From Bacteroidia bacterium (GTDB lineage Bacteria > Bacteroidota > Bacteroidia > Cytophagales > JAAEPT01), in assembly GCA_030431525.1 (NCBI GenBank), contig JAUIJC010000024.1:1-64000 (forward strand): 64,000 nt of DNA. The letters are read 5' to 3'. The position numbers and the translations under genes are program-made. Positions within the stretch are counted from its first letter, which is position 1. Every line of letters begins with the position of its first letter. Under the pieces are notes generated by a model. That model was not told the DNA's origin, did not search any database, and saw only the letters and a program-made list of their open reading frames with translations. Below are positions 51,060-60,631 of the stretch, piece by piece.

Positions 51060-51827
51060 ATGGATATCCCAGTTTCCCAAAAATTGGATGCCCTGCAACA
51101 GTTGCAGGAAATCGACTCCCGTCTTGACGCCCTTCACAAGCTTCGTGGCGACCTCCCTGAAGAGGTGAGCGACCTTGAAGATGAGATTGCTGGCTTGGAA
51201 ACCCGTGTAGGGAAATTCGAGCAAGACATCAAAGATGCCGAAGATGGCATTGAAGGTTACCGCAACGGCATCAAGGAAGCCGAGGCCTTGATGGAAAAAT
51301 ACAAAGGGCAACAACTGGAAGTCCGCAACAACCGTGAGTACGATGCCATCACCAAGGAAATCGAACTCCAAGAGTTGGAAAAGCAGGTTTGCGAGAAGCG
51401 CATCAAAGAAGGCTATGCCCGCATTGATGGCATCAAGGAGCGCATCAGCGAAACCAACGAGAAGCTTTCTGGCCGTAAAGAGGACCTAAAGCACAAGAAG
51501 AAAGAATTGACTGAGTTGGTTGAGGAGAGCAAGGAAGAGGAAGATAAGCTTTTGGCTGAGCGCGAGAAGGCTGGTAAGAAAATCGAGGAGCGTCTCTTCA
51601 ACTCTTACAACAAGATTCGCGACAACTCCCGCAACGGTCTTGCTGTTGTAAAAGTAGCTCGTGGTGCTTGTGGCGGTTGCTTCAACATCGTTCCTCCTCA
51701 GCGTCAGGCTGATATCCGTGAGCGTAAGAAAATCATCGTTTGCGAGCACTGCGGACGTATTTTCTCTGACGCCGAAGCGGTAGAGATTCCAGAAGAGCCA
51801 AAGAAAAAAACGACTCGTAAGAAATAA
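51060..51827 (+). CDS. Coiled-coil protein with C4 zinc ribbon (CdsZ/DUF164-type)
   Basis: 255 residues. Residues 1-180 are nearly all coiled coil (DLEDEIAGLETRVGKFEQD). The C-terminal zinc ribbon is CGGCFN...CEHCGR, then a basic tail (KKKTTRKK). Members of this family are nucleic-acid-associated proteins of unclear role. The leader has the family B palindrome. Start ATG 51060. Confidence 0.85.
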   Translation: MDIPVSQKLDALQQLQEIDSRLDALHKLRGDLPEEVSDLEDEIAGLETRVGKFEQDIKDAEDGIEGYRNGIKEAEALMEKYKGQQLEVRNNREYDAITKEIELQELEKQVCEKRIKEGYARIDGIKERISETNEKLSGRKEDLKHKKKELTELVEESKEEEDKLLAEREKAGKKIEERLFNSYNKIRDNSRNGLAVVKVARGACGGCFNIVPPQRQADIRERKKIIVCEHCGRIFSDAEAVEIPEEPKKKTTRKK

Positions 51828-51903
51828 GAATGATTTAATGGAATTTGCTGGGCCAGCTCATTGAGAAGACCCAAAATAAAATTCCACGCTAATTCATTTC
51901 ACT

Positions 51904-53391
51904 GTGAAAACGTCAACCCTCAAGTCTAAGCTAATCCTGACTTGGTGGTTGACGTTTTTTATTGGTCCCCTCCCACTTTTTGCACGGTATGCCTTCACCC
52001 CCGAAGTGCACTCCGCCTACAAAGATTTTATTGCCCTAAAGACCGAATCTGGCAAGCTAAGCATTGATTTGGCCTTGGCAGAAGATCCTAAAAATGGTCT
52101 GGCCGTTTGTATCGCAGACTATCATGACTTGGTTGTCCTGCTTACCTCCCAAGACCCAGCCCTTTACAAAAAGCTTGAGCCCAATGCTGAGAAGCGATTG
52201 GACAAGATTGCTTCACTTGAAAAAGACTCCCCTTTTTATCGCTACTGCCAAGCTGAAATCAAACTCCATTGGGCCTTTATCAAACTCAGCTTTGGCGACC
52301 AATTCCAAGGTGGCATCATGCTCCGTCAAGCTTTCAAGTTGCTGGAGGAAAATGAGAAACTGTATCCCAACTTCACGCCTAACAAAAAGTCCTTTGGCAC
52401 CCTGAAGATTTTAATTGGATCCATTCCCCCAGATTATCAGTGGGTCGCGAAACAACTCGGACTTTACGGAACGGTGCATGAAGGCATGAACATGGTCAAC
52501 GAGGTGGCCCAAAGTGATTCACCGCTGGCCATGGAAGCCAAACTGATTTCTCTGATGGTTCAATCCCTTTATTTCAGGGATAAAACCGCTTTGGAATCCA
52601 TCCAGTCACTTTTTAAAACTCACCCAAACAATCTCTTGCTGTGTTATCTGGAAGCACAGTTGGAGCTGAAAAACAACAAGGCTGAGAAAGCGATTCAAAC
52701 ACTGAATAACCAGCCCAAAGGCACCGAATATGCTCAGTTCCCCTACCTGAAATTTCTTTTGGGTGAAGCCTATCTTTTCAAGGGTGAGTATGCATTGAGT
52801 CAACAGTATTTTCAACAGTTCACGAAGAACTATAAAGGCGTGAACCACCTGAAAAGCGCTTATTTCCGCAGCTACCTTTCCTACTGGCTGCAAGGAAATT
52901 CCGTGGAAGCCGAAAAATTCAAGAAGCTGACGAAGGAAAAAGGCGGAACCCAGATCGATTCTGACCAGTACGCCCAACGTTTTGTGGATCAAAAATCCAT
53001 GCCCGACAAAAACTTGATGAAGGCCCGTCTCTTTTTTGATGGAGGTTATTTTGACAAGGCCCTTGCTGTTTTGAACAGCAAAGAAAAAAGCGCCTATCCT
53101 TCACATAACGAACAGCAGGAATACCTTTACCGAAAGGCAAGAATCTACCACGAAACAGGCAAAGTCCAACTGGCACTTTCCACCTACCAAGAGGTGATTG
53201 ACCATCACCGGCAAAAGGACGATAGCTACTTCGCACCGAACTCTGCGTTGCAAATGGGCTATATCTATCGCGATCAAGGGAGTAAGGAAAAAGCGCGACT
53301 GGCATTCCAAAAGGCCAGAAGCTTCCCAAAACACGAATACCAAAACAGCATTCATTCCGAAGCGAAAAGCGCCGAACAAGCCCTGAATTAA
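51904..53391 (+). CDS. Exported TPR protein
   Basis: 495 residues from a GTG start (51904), with a signal-anchor-like N-terminus (LTWWLTFFIGPLPLFARYAF). The middle and C-terminal parts show several TPR motifs (LLGEAYLFKGEYALSQQYFQQF; ALQMGYIYRDQGSKEKARLAFQKA). No enzymatic motif is recognised. It may act as a scaffold; function is unknown. Confidence 0.75.
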   Translation: MKTSTLKSKLILTWWLTFFIGPLPLFARYAFTPEVHSAYKDFIALKTESGKLSIDLALAEDPKNGLAVCIADYHDLVVLLTSQDPALYKKLEPNAEKRLDKIASLEKDSPFYRYCQAEIKLHWAFIKLSFGDQFQGGIMLRQAFKLLEENEKLYPNFTPNKKSFGTLKILIGSIPPDYQWVAKQLGLYGTVHEGMNMVNEVAQSDSPLAMEAKLISLMVQSLYFRDKTALESIQSLFKTHPNNLLLCYLEAQLELKNNKAEKAIQTLNNQPKGTEYAQFPYLKFLLGEAYLFKGEYALSQQYFQQFTKNYKGVNHLKSAYFRSYLSYWLQGNSVEAEKFKKLTKEKGGTQIDSDQYAQRFVDQKSMPDKNLMKARLFFDGGYFDKALAVLNSKEKSAYPSHNEQQEYLYRKARIYHETGKVQLALSTYQEVIDHHRQKDDSYFAPNSALQMGYIYRDQGSKEKARLAFQKARSFPKHEYQNSIHSEAKSAEQALN

Positions 53392-53419
53392 CCCATTCCC
53401 CAAGCTATTTGAGAATTTT

Positions 53420-53496
53420 GTATCAAGTACAATGTATTATGTACAATGAGCTCAGCCTTTGCTTAATCATTGTACTTAATACTTGATACATTGTAC
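53420..53496. repeat. Palindromic intergenic element, family A copy 3
   Basis: Arms GTATCAAGTACAATGTATTA and ACTTGATACATTGTAC match copy 2 more closely than copy 1. It lies between the TPR gene and pabB. Confidence 0.8.
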
Positions 53497-53524
53497 AATT
53501 TCCATGTAGCCTAAACATCCCCCA

Positions 53525-54781
53525 ATGCCCAACACCTTTCCTATCACGGATTCCTTTCTTGAAAAGGCGCTCTACTATGCCGACAAGAACATGGCTCACT
53601 TCCTACTTCTGAACGGAAATGGTTATGAGCAAGGCTTCCCTTTGGAGTTGGCCCTTGGCGCAAAATCAGTTTGCTCATGCCAAGCTGGAGAGGCGTTCAA
53701 CAATTTGGAGGCGTTTCAGCAAAAGGCAGAGAAAAAAATTTACGGCTATTTGGGCTATGACCTCAAGAATGAATGCGAGGTTTTAAACAGCATTAACCCT
53801 GACAAGCTGGGCTTTCCCGACTTCTTCTTTTTCGAGCCAGAGCATATCATCAAGTTTCAGGAACCCCACGTCATCATTGAAAGCGAAGAACCAGAGAAGC
53901 TGTTCTCGGACATCAACAATACTGAACTGCCATCAGCAACCCCTTCTTCGCCCTTGGCGATTCATCACCAAACGGTTAGAAGCGCCTACATTGAAAATGT
54001 AAAAAGCATTCAGCAAGACATTGAGGAGGGAGAAGTTTATGAGTTGAACTACTGCATTAATTTCTCTGCAGAAAATGCCTATATCAATCCAGTATCCACC
54101 TACCTCCGTCTCAATTCCCTTTCCCCGACTCCCTTCTCCTGCTTCCTAAAAACAAAAGGCAACTATCTCCTTTCCGCATCTCCAGAGCGCTTCCTTGAGA
54201 AAAAAGGAAACAAGGTTATTTCACAACCCATTAAGGGAACTGCCCGACGTGGAGCCACATTGGAGGAAGACAAACAACAACGGGAAGCACTCTTAAACAA
54301 CCCAAAAGAGCGCGCTGAAAACCTGATGATTGTGGATCTTGTCCGCAACGACCTCACGCCATTTGCCATCGCTGGAACCGTAAAAGTGGATGAACTTTTT
54401 GGCATCTACACCTTCCCGCAGGTACACCAAATGATATCCACGGTATCAGCGGAAATACAACCAGAAGCCACCCCCATCCAAGTCCTCAAACAGGCCTTCC
54501 CGATGGGTAGCATGACGGGCGCCCCGAAAGTCAGAGCCATGGAATTGATTGACCACTACGAAACCCATAAACGTGGTCTTTTCTCTGGCGCTGTCGGCTA
54601 CCTCACTCCCAAAGGAGATTTTGATTTCAATGTGGTCATTCGCTCCTTACTATATAACCAAACCAATCAGCACCTTTCCTTTTCTGTTGGATCGGCTATT
54701 ACTTACACCGCTGAAGCCGAGCAGGAATATGAGGAGTGTTTGTTAAAGGCGGAGGCGTTGGTGAGGTGCTTGGAGGGATAA
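53525..54781 (+). CDS. pabB: Aminodeoxychorismate synthase component I (PabB)
   Basis: 418 residues, chorismate-binding family. The diagnostic PIKGT (FabZ-independent, PabB-type catalytic Lys, rather than TrpE PLAGT) is at about residue 236. MIVDLVRNDLT and FPMGSMTGAPKVRAMELID, then the C-terminal AITYTAEAEQEYEECLLKAEAL, complete the active site. It makes 4-amino-4-deoxychorismate on the folate path with a glutamine amidotransferase not found here. A standalone anthranilate synthase role is less likely because of PIKGT. Confidence 0.85.
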   Translation: MPNTFPITDSFLEKALYYADKNMAHFLLLNGNGYEQGFPLELALGAKSVCSCQAGEAFNNLEAFQQKAEKKIYGYLGYDLKNECEVLNSINPDKLGFPDFFFFEPEHIIKFQEPHVIIESEEPEKLFSDINNTELPSATPSSPLAIHHQTVRSAYIENVKSIQQDIEEGEVYELNYCINFSAENAYINPVSTYLRLNSLSPTPFSCFLKTKGNYLLSASPERFLEKKGNKVISQPIKGTARRGATLEEDKQQREALLNNPKERAENLMIVDLVRNDLTPFAIAGTVKVDELFGIYTFPQVHQMISTVSAEIQPEATPIQVLKQAFPMGSMTGAPKVRAMELIDHYETHKRGLFSGAVGYLTPKGDFDFNVVIRSLLYNQTNQHLSFSVGSAITYTAEAEQEYEECLLKAEALVRCLEG

Positions 54782-54788
54782 CTACACC

Positions 54789-54934
54789 ATTGGACCTTGA
54801 TTTTTAAGGATTTTTGGATGATCAGGATTTTGTAGCAGTTCGGCCAATCCATCGTCAGCATCCTACGAATCATTGATTTTTATCCACATCCGCATCCTGA
54901 CAATCATAAAAATCCCAATAATCAAGGTCTAACG
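54789..54934. repeat. Palindromic intergenic element between pabB and miaB (family H)
   Basis: Left arm TTGGACCTTGATTTTTAAGG plus GGATGATCAGGAT; right arm ATCCTGACAATCAT plus AAATCCCAATAATCAAGGTC. These are imperfect reverse complements across about 60 bp. GACCTTGATTTTTAGGGATTT-type repeats are widespread in Bacteroidota. It ends about 45 bp before the miaB promoter motif. Confidence 0.65.
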
Positions 54935-54979
54935 ATTTTCCCACACAAGATGAATGAACCCTTCTCCCCACTTTTTTAT

Positions 54980-54987
54980 TACTTTTG
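54980..54987 (+). promoter_or_regulatory. miaB -7 element
   Basis: TACTTTTG matches TAnnTTTG and is 54 nt upstream of the miaB ATG. Confidence 0.45.
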
Positions 54988-55041
54988 TAGGTTAGATACG
55001 GAGGTGGCTCATTCCGCCTTCCGACAATCGGCATAGAAGAC

Positions 55042-56502
55042 ATGAAACAGCTCATCAAAGACATAGACATCCTCCAGCCAGAGGAGGCGCAGGCTTGCGA
55101 GGTGAAAATCTCCAAAGAAGAAGATACAGGCAAGGGACGGAAGTTCTACATCGAGAGCTATGGTTGCCAGATGAACTTCTCGGACAGTGAGATTGTCACA
55201 TCCATCCTCAAAGAGGAAGGTTTTGACACGACTTCCGATTTCACTCAGGCTGACCTGATTCTGTTGAACACTTGCTCCATTCGTGAAAAGGCCGAGCAAA
55301 CGGTACGTAACCGCTTGAAAGCCTTCAACGAGATTAAGGAGGAAAAGCCAGCCATCACCATCGGCATCTTGGGCTGTATGGCCGAACGCTTGAAGGAGAA
55401 GTTGTTGGAGGAGGAGAAAATCGTTGACTTGGTCGCTGGCCCTGATGCCTACCGCGACATGCCACGCTTGGTCAATGAGGCCCAAGGTGGTGAGAAAGCC
55501 GTCAATACCTTCCTTTCCCGTGAGGAAACCTATGCCGACATCAGCCCAATCCGATTGAACTCCAACGGCGTTACGGCCTTTATCTCCATCATGCGAGGTT
55601 GCGACAACATGTGCACCTTCTGCGTGGTACCGTTCACCCGTGGCCGTGAGCGTAGCCGTGACCCTAAATCCATTGTTCGTGAAGCCCAAGAGCTCTTCGA
55701 CAAAGGATACCGCGAGGTAACCCTTTTGGGACAAAACGTGGACTCCTACAAATGGTCCCCGAATGAAGACCTGAAAGGAAAGGCGCAAATCGAGAAATCT
55801 GGCGAAACCGATATCACCTCCTTCGCCCAGTTGTTGGAGATGGTAGCTAAAGTGCACCCAGACCTTCGTGTTCGCTTCTCCACCTCCCACCCGATGGACA
55901 TGACGGACGACGTGTTGTACGCCATGGCCAAGTATGAAAACATTTGTGAGTATATCCACCTTCCGGTACAAAGCGGTAATACCCGCGTATTGGAAAAAAT
56001 GAACCGTGGCTATACTCGTGAGGAATATATGGAGCGTGTGGATGCCATCAAGCGCATCGTAGGTGACGAATGTGGTATCTCTGCTGACGTCATCGCAGGT
56101 TTCTGCACCGAAACTGAGGAAGAACACCAAGACACCATTTCCTTGATGGAAGAGGTAAAGTTCGACTTCTCCTACATGTTCCACTACTCGGAGCGTCCTG
56201 GCACACCAGCTGCCAAAAAGTTTGAGGATGATGTGCCTTTGGCCGACAAAAAACGTCGCCTGAATGAAATCATCTCCCTTCAAAAAGAACATGGCCTTTT
56301 CCGCAACCAACAACGTGTGGGTAAAACATACAAGGTGTTGATCGAGGGCAACTCCCGTCGCTCTGATGAGCAATGGATGGGACGAAACTCGGCCAACATT
56401 GTAGTAGTATTCGACAAGCCAGAAGGCTCGAAAGTCGGAGAATACTACGAAGTAAAAGTCACTGATTGCACTGGTGCCACTTTGATTGGTGAAGCCATCT
56501 AA
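55042..56502 (+). CDS. miaB: tRNA methylthiotransferase MiaB
   Basis: 486 residues. MiaB adds the 2-methylthio group to i6A37 of tRNA. The N-terminal UPF0004 domain has Cys in [21 protein letters not shown] and GCMAERLKE; the radical-SAM triad is [10 protein letters not shown]; the TRAM domain ends the protein. Length is typical. The big opposite-strand ORF is a shadow. Confidence 0.96.
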   Translation: MKQLIKDIDILQPEEAQACEVKISKEEDTGKGRKFYIESYGCQMNFSDSEIVTSILKEEGFDTTSDFTQADLILLNTCSIREKAEQTVRNRLKAFNEIKEEKPAITIGILGCMAERLKEKLLEEEKIVDLVAGPDAYRDMPRLVNEAQGGEKAVNTFLSREETYADISPIRLNSNGVTAFISIMRGCDNMCTFCVVPFTRGRERSRDPKSIVREAQELFDKGYREVTLLGQNVDSYKWSPNEDLKGKAQIEKSGETDITSFAQLLEMVAKVHPDLRVRFSTSHPMDMTDDVLYAMAKYENICEYIHLPVQSGNTRVLEKMNRGYTREEYMERVDAIKRIVGDECGISADVIAGFCTETEEEHQDTISLMEEVKFDFSYMFHYSERPGTPAAKKFEDDVPLADKKRRLNEIISLQKEHGLFRNQQRVGKTYKVLIEGNSRRSDEQWMGRNSANIVVVFDKPEGSKVGEYYEVKVTDCTGATLIGEAI

Positions 56503-56512
56503 AATCATATCG

Positions 56513-56546
56513 AAAAGGAACAGCCCATTGGACTGTTCCTTTTCTT
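56513..56546 (+). terminator. miaB terminator
   Basis: AAAAGGAACAGCCCATTGGACTGTTCCTTTTCTTT; perfect stem with a T-rich tail. Confidence 0.85.
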
Positions 56547-56645
56547 TCCTCCTCATTTATTGAAATGCTTTAAGCGAGGAAGCCCAAAAAGTCAGCTTCA
56601 GCTTTTTGCTGACCACAACTTTCTTCCTCACTTTTAGATGACATT

Positions 56646-57917
56646 ATGCGCGACTCCCAACTTCTTACCATCAAACAACGATTTGGCATCATTGGCAACG
56701 CCCCAGCATTGACCCATGCCATTCAGGTGGCCATGCAAGTGGCTCCTACCGACATGACGGTGTTGATTACTGGAGAGAGTGGTAGCGGTAAGGAGTCCTT
56801 TTCTAAAATCATTCATTCCCTGAGCGCCCGAAAGCACGGTCCATTTATCGCCGTGAACTGTGGCGCCATTCCAGAGGGAACCATTGATTCGGAACTTTTC
56901 GGACACGAGAAAGGCGCCTTCACAGGTGCGCACGACTCCCGAAAAGGCTATTTCGAAACGACGAACAAGGGCACCATTTTCTTAGATGAAATTGGCGAGA
57001 TGCCCATGGGAACCCAAGCCCGATTGCTCAGGGTCTTGGAAAATGGTGAATACATCAAGGTTGGTTCCTCCAAAGTGCATAAAACGGATGTCCGGGTTAT
57101 CGCCGCTACCAATGTAAACCTGCTGGATGCTGTTGAAAAAGGCACTTTCCGAGAGGATTTATATTACCGTCTGAGCACTGTGCCGATTAAAGTTCCGCCA
57201 TTACGCGATCGAGGGCTGGACATTGAATTACTTTTCCGTAAATTCTCGTCGGATTTCGCAGAGAAGTATCACGTGGAAAGCATCCAACTCACCACGGATG
57301 CCGAGGATTTGTTGCTCTCCTATCCTTTCCCAGGCAACATCAGACAATTGAAAAACATTGCAGAACAGGTTTCTGCCTTGGAGATGGATCGAACCATCGA
57401 CCGCGTTACATTGTCTAAGTATTTGCCTGACCAACGAGCAAATCGCCTTCCGGCCCTTTATCAGGGCAAAGAGGGAAAGGAAGAGTTCTCTGAACGCGAC
57501 CTACTCTACAAGATCCTTTTCGACATGAAAAGGGACATGAGCGAAATGAAAAAGCTCATTTTCGATGCAGTCCAACACGGCAATATCAGCCCTGAGATTT
57601 TGAAGGAGCATTCCAGTCTTTTCAGCGATGTACCTGAAAAACCTGCTCCGGAATCATCTCCTGCTCCTGCCAAGCAGCCCCTTTACTTGGAGGCTGGACA
57701 ACCACAACATGAGGAATCCCATGCCTTTGACATCTCTCCAGTGGAAGACGTCAACCATGAAGAGGAAGTCGAATCCCTTTCCTTGGAAGACCACGAAAAG
57801 GAGCTAATCATCAAGGCGCTGAAAAAGCATAAAAACCGCCGCAAGCGAGCAGCCAAGGATTTGGGCATTTCCGAGCGGACCTTGTACCGGAAAATCAAAC
57901 AATATGAAATCGGGTAA
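56646..57917 (+). CDS. Sigma-54-dependent enhancer-binding protein lacking a receiver domain
   Basis: 423 residues. AAA+ domain ~20-250: Walker A GESGSGKE, the sigma-54-contacting GAFTGAHD loop, Walker B GTIFLDEIGEMP and Arg finger region. A long Pro/Glu-rich linker (~290-370) precedes a Fis-type HTH (AKDLGISERTLYRKIKQYEIG). There is no receiver or sensor domain, so activity may be set by level or by partners. Its end overlaps lptE by 14 nt. Target promoters are not known, but see the htpG/groES entries. Confidence 0.93.
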   Translation: MRDSQLLTIKQRFGIIGNAPALTHAIQVAMQVAPTDMTVLITGESGSGKESFSKIIHSLSARKHGPFIAVNCGAIPEGTIDSELFGHEKGAFTGAHDSRKGYFETTNKGTIFLDEIGEMPMGTQARLLRVLENGEYIKVGSSKVHKTDVRVIAATNVNLLDAVEKGTFREDLYYRLSTVPIKVPPLRDRGLDIELLFRKFSSDFAEKYHVESIQLTTDAEDLLLSYPFPGNIRQLKNIAEQVSALEMDRTIDRVTLSKYLPDQRANRLPALYQGKEGKEEFSERDLLYKILFDMKRDMSEMKKLIFDAVQHGNISPEILKEHSSLFSDVPEKPAPESSPAPAKQPLYLEAGQPQHEESHAFDISPVEDVNHEEEVESLSLEDHEKELIIKALKKHKNRRKRAAKDLGISERTLYRKIKQYEIG

Positions 57918-58482
57918 ATTTTCCCCAACCATTTTGCTTTACGCCTTGTTAGGGTCACTCTTAGTGGGGTGCACCTTCGGCTATAACTTTACCGGCACCA
58001 AGGGCACAAAATCAAATATTCCACAAGAGGGATATATTAATATTCCCAACTTTGAACATCAGGCCTTAGACGGACCGCCAAACCTTAGTATAACCCTTAC
58101 TGAAAAAAGTAAGGAATATTGGCAGCGGAACACAGGGCTTTCAGTTGGTACGACTCAAAACCCTATTGGTCAATACACCTTAGAGGGAATTATTGAAGAA
58201 TATACAATCATCCCTATCGCAGCCTCGTCCACTGGCGAAACAGATTTGACGGAGGCCGCATTAAACCGGTTGACCATTGTTCTTGATGTTACCTACATCC
58301 CCTCCAAAGATTCTGTGAGTCAAAAGGTTGATCCTGTTGCTAAAAACTTTAAGCTCCGACAGGAACGAGATTTCTCCACGGAGCTATCCCAGTCAGAAGT
58401 AGAGCAAACGATTGTTGACGAGATTTCTGACCAATTAATTATTGAGATGTTCAACACCATCTACGGTGGTGGTGATTGGTAA
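57904..58482 (+). CDS. lptE: LPS assembly lipoprotein LptE
   Basis: 192 residues with a lipoprotein signal (LLGSLLVGCTFGYNF, Cys near 24). The core has LptE-family features (YINIPNFEHQALDGPPNLSITLTEKSKEYWQRNTGLSV; VEQTIVDEISDQLI). LptE plugs LptD for LPS insertion. The 14-nt overlap with the sigma-54 activator indicates co-transcription. The C-terminus ends IYGGGDW. Confidence 0.87.
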   Translation: MKSGKFSPTILLYALLGSLLVGCTFGYNFTGTKGTKSNIPQEGYINIPNFEHQALDGPPNLSITLTEKSKEYWQRNTGLSVGTTQNPIGQYTLEGIIEEYTIIPIAASSTGETDLTEAALNRLTIVLDVTYIPSKDSVSQKVDPVAKNFKLRQERDFSTELSQSEVEQTIVDEISDQLIIEMFNTIYGGGDW

Positions 58483-58507
58483 AACATATTCCATTACGCT
58501 TTTCGGA

Positions 58508-59254
58508 ATGAACAAAAAATCATTTCAGGAACTCTTACAAGAACCTTCGGCACTAAGCCAAGAAAACATCTCCGGACTCGAGGAAGTGGTAAAAAACTTT
58601 CCTTACTGTCAGGTAGCGCATTCCCTATTGGCTAAAGGATACAGGGAACAAGGCAATATGCTGTCTGAGAAAAAGCTGTCCAAAGCGGCGGTTTACAGCT
58701 CTTCCAGGAAAAAGCTTCGAGAATTAATCCTGAAAGAAGCTCCAAAACCACAGACTCCCGTCCAACAGGAACAACCAGCAAGGCCGTCAGAAGATGCGCT
58801 TTCCAAACTCAGGAAACTCGGATTGGAAGCACGAAACAAGGCCAAGGAAGCTCAACAAGCTTCCCAAGAAATCCCCTCCTCCTTTGACTTTGAGCTCCCA
58901 ACTGGAACTAAAGGCACCGAGGAAATCATTGAGGAAATCGCCAAAAAGGAGACTACCCCAAATCCACGGGTACAAGGAAAAAAATTCAACATCGACCTGA
59001 TTGACAATTTCATTAAGTCGAATCCTGCCATTAACCGCCAATCCTTACGTGAGGGCATTGAAAGTTTTCAGGAAGGTGATTTGGCGTGGAAATCAGGTCA
59101 GGAAAGCAACAAGTTCATATCGGAGAACTTGGCCAAAATTCACATCAGGCAAGGGAATATTGAGAAGGCAATCTCTATTTACCGAGAATTGATGTTGAAA
59201 TATCCCGATAAAAAAGGTTACTTTGTGGAGCAAATTCAACGATTAACAAAATAG
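58508..59254 (+). CDS. TPR-like hypothetical protein between lptE and secG
   Basis: Start ATG 58508 (MNKKSFQELLQEP); the track's longer start lies inside lptE. 248 residues: an N-terminal helical part, a Pro/Gln/Lys-rich linker (KPQTPVQQEQPARPSED), and a C-terminal TPR-like pair (IHIRQGNIEKAISIYRELMLKYPDKK). The C-terminus abuts secG with one nt between them. This lptE-TPR-secG order is common in Bacteroidota. Function unknown. Confidence 0.7.
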   Translation: MNKKSFQELLQEPSALSQENISGLEEVVKNFPYCQVAHSLLAKGYREQGNMLSEKKLSKAAVYSSSRKKLRELILKEAPKPQTPVQQEQPARPSEDALSKLRKLGLEARNKAKEAQQASQEIPSSFDFELPTGTKGTEEIIEEIAKKETTPNPRVQGKKFNIDLIDNFIKSNPAINRQSLREGIESFQEGDLAWKSGQESNKFISENLAKIHIRQGNIEKAISIYRELMLKYPDKKGYFVEQIQRLTK

Positions 59255-59255
59255 A

Positions 59256-59600
59256 ATGTTCACGGCACTTGTCATCTTAGCGATTTTTGTGGTTCTGCTT
59301 ACCGTTTTGACCATTTTGGCTCAAAACCCAAAAAGTGGGGCCGGTGCCCAATTCGGTGGTGGAGGATCCTCCCAAGTGATTGGAGTAAAGCACGGTACAG
59401 ATTTGATGGAAAAACTCACTTGGGGATTTGGCATTGCTCTTTTAGTGATTTGTGTGGCAGCTAACTTGGTTCAAACCAATTCAGCTGGCGTTCAAGGTGA
59501 AGGCCTTGAGCAAATCCAACAAGAGGTTCCTCAGGGAGCGCCAAGCTTGGAAGATGCTCCTTCTTTGGAAGATGCAGCTCCGCTTGAAGGCGACGAATAA
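59256..59600 (+). CDS. secG: Preprotein translocase subunit SecG
   Basis: 114 residues. Two membrane helices (LVILAIFVVLLTVLTILAQ; GFGIALLVICVAANLVQT) flank the conserved GAGAQFGGGGSSQVIGVKHGTD loop. It completes the SecYEG channel. The Pro/Glu tail (LEDAPSLEDAAPLEGDE) contains a small repeat. Confidence 0.94.
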   Translation: MFTALVILAIFVVLLTVLTILAQNPKSGAGAQFGGGGSSQVIGVKHGTDLMEKLTWGFGIALLVICVAANLVQTNSAGVQGEGLEQIQQEVPQGAPSLEDAPSLEDAAPLEGDE

Positions 59601-59623
59601 TTAACTGCAATTGCATAGCAGAC

Positions 59624-59655
59624 GAGGCCACTCATTTTGAGTGGCCTCTTTTTTT
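59624..59655 (+). terminator. secG terminator
   Basis: GAGGCCACTCATTTTGAGTGGCCTC followed by TTTTTTT. Confidence 0.9.
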
Positions 59656-59667
59656 GCTCATATTTTT

Positions 59668-60447
59668 TTAAGACATCTCCCCTTCATCCCCTTCTCCGTG
59701 TACCACCAAATAAACCAGTTTCCGCTTAATGACGGGAAATACGGTTTGTTCAAATGGAAACGGCATATCAGCCTCCACAAAAACCATTGTGGGGTTATTC
59801 ATGATCCTGTGTCGAGATAGGAAAATACTTTTCAATTCTTGTGGTCGGACATTTCCTTCAATGGAATCCACCTGACGAGTTTTTATCTCACCAAATTGAT
59901 TCTCATTATTATCAAAGACTGTGACCTCGTACTGGTAGGCCTTCACCTCATTGGTTTTATCACTCCGACAAAATAAATAACCCGAAGTTCTGTTATCAGC
60001 CTCTTTGCCATGAAGGTAATGCAGCTTTACCGCCTTACAGGCAAACTCAAACAGCGCCTGACCCTCTTGTAAATACTTTTTAAACTGCTTGGAAGCATAG
60101 CTGATTACCTTGGTCAGCTCCTTCATGAGGTTGTTGTCCTCGACGACCTTCTTTTGGACCAAATCCCACTCCTCAAAATCGAACACGGTAACCTCCTTAG
60201 GAAAGTTCTTCATAAGGAATTCCCGCTTGCGCTCGAAGGTCACCAAGTTGTCATAGTGTTCCACCAGTTCCCCAAAAAAGGGATAAAGACGTTGCTGACG
60301 GAAATCATCCTCCACGTCTTTCAGGTAGGATAACAGCTGATATTTCTTGTACTCGAAGTCAACCAACCCCTCAATCATCCAGTCTTTTGATAGCACTTTT
60401 CCCATACCCTCCCTTACGCCTGACACCTTAAGGTGGCGAGGGCTCAT
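59668..60447 (-). CDS. Hypothetical protein
   Basis: 259 residues with no signal or membrane segment. An N-terminal helical region (FEYKKYQLLSYLKDVEDDFRQQ) and a C-terminal beta region (TMVFVEADMPFPFEQTVFPVIKRKLVYLV) are visible. The sequence is unfamiliar to me, though its composition is ordinary. It is divergent from groES and convergent with secG. Confidence 0.6.
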   Translation of the reverse strand: MSPRHLKVSGVREGMGKVLSKDWMIEGLVDFEYKKYQLLSYLKDVEDDFRQQRLYPFFGELVEHYDNLVTFERKREFLMKNFPKEVTVFDFEEWDLVQKKVVEDNNLMKELTKVISYASKQFKKYLQEGQALFEFACKAVKLHYLHGKEADNRTSGYLFCRSDKTNEVKAYQYEVTVFDNNENQFGEIKTRQVDSIEGNVRPQELKSIFLSRHRIMNNPTMVFVEADMPFPFEQTVFPVIKRKLVYLVVHGEGDEGEMS

Positions 60448-60500
60448 AAAAGCTTTCCCAAGTAGGGAATCTCAGGGGATTCTGCCATATTGTCCACAGG

Positions 60501-60586
60501 AGGTGACAAAAGGATTTTGAGATGTAATTTTTTCGTTAAAACCCCTCTCATTTTGTCAGTTTGACCCTGCTGGCACAAGATGTGTC
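60501..60586 (+). promoter_or_regulatory. Candidate sigma-54-like groES promoter with TGTCA boxes
   Basis: TTTTGTCAGTTTGACC at 60551-60566 and AGGTGACAAAAGG at 60501-60513 precede CTGGCACAAGATGTGTC (60570-60586), which has a perfect TGGCAC -24 but a poor -12 (GTGT for TTGC). The htpG upstream region has the same combination. Confidence 0.4.
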
Positions 60587-60631
60587 GAGTGGCAGTTCAG
60601 CTTTTATTAACTACATAAAAACATCAAAAAA

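Noticed and set aside
55009-56556. 515-residue ORF opposite miaB
   Set aside because: It lies entirely antisense to a clear miaB gene with all its motifs; the opposite frame is open because of codon composition, and the translation shows no domain.
57904-58482. lptE as a novel short gene because it overlaps the activator
   Set aside because: A 14-nt overlap is ordinary operon packing; the lipoprotein signal and LptE pattern explain it.
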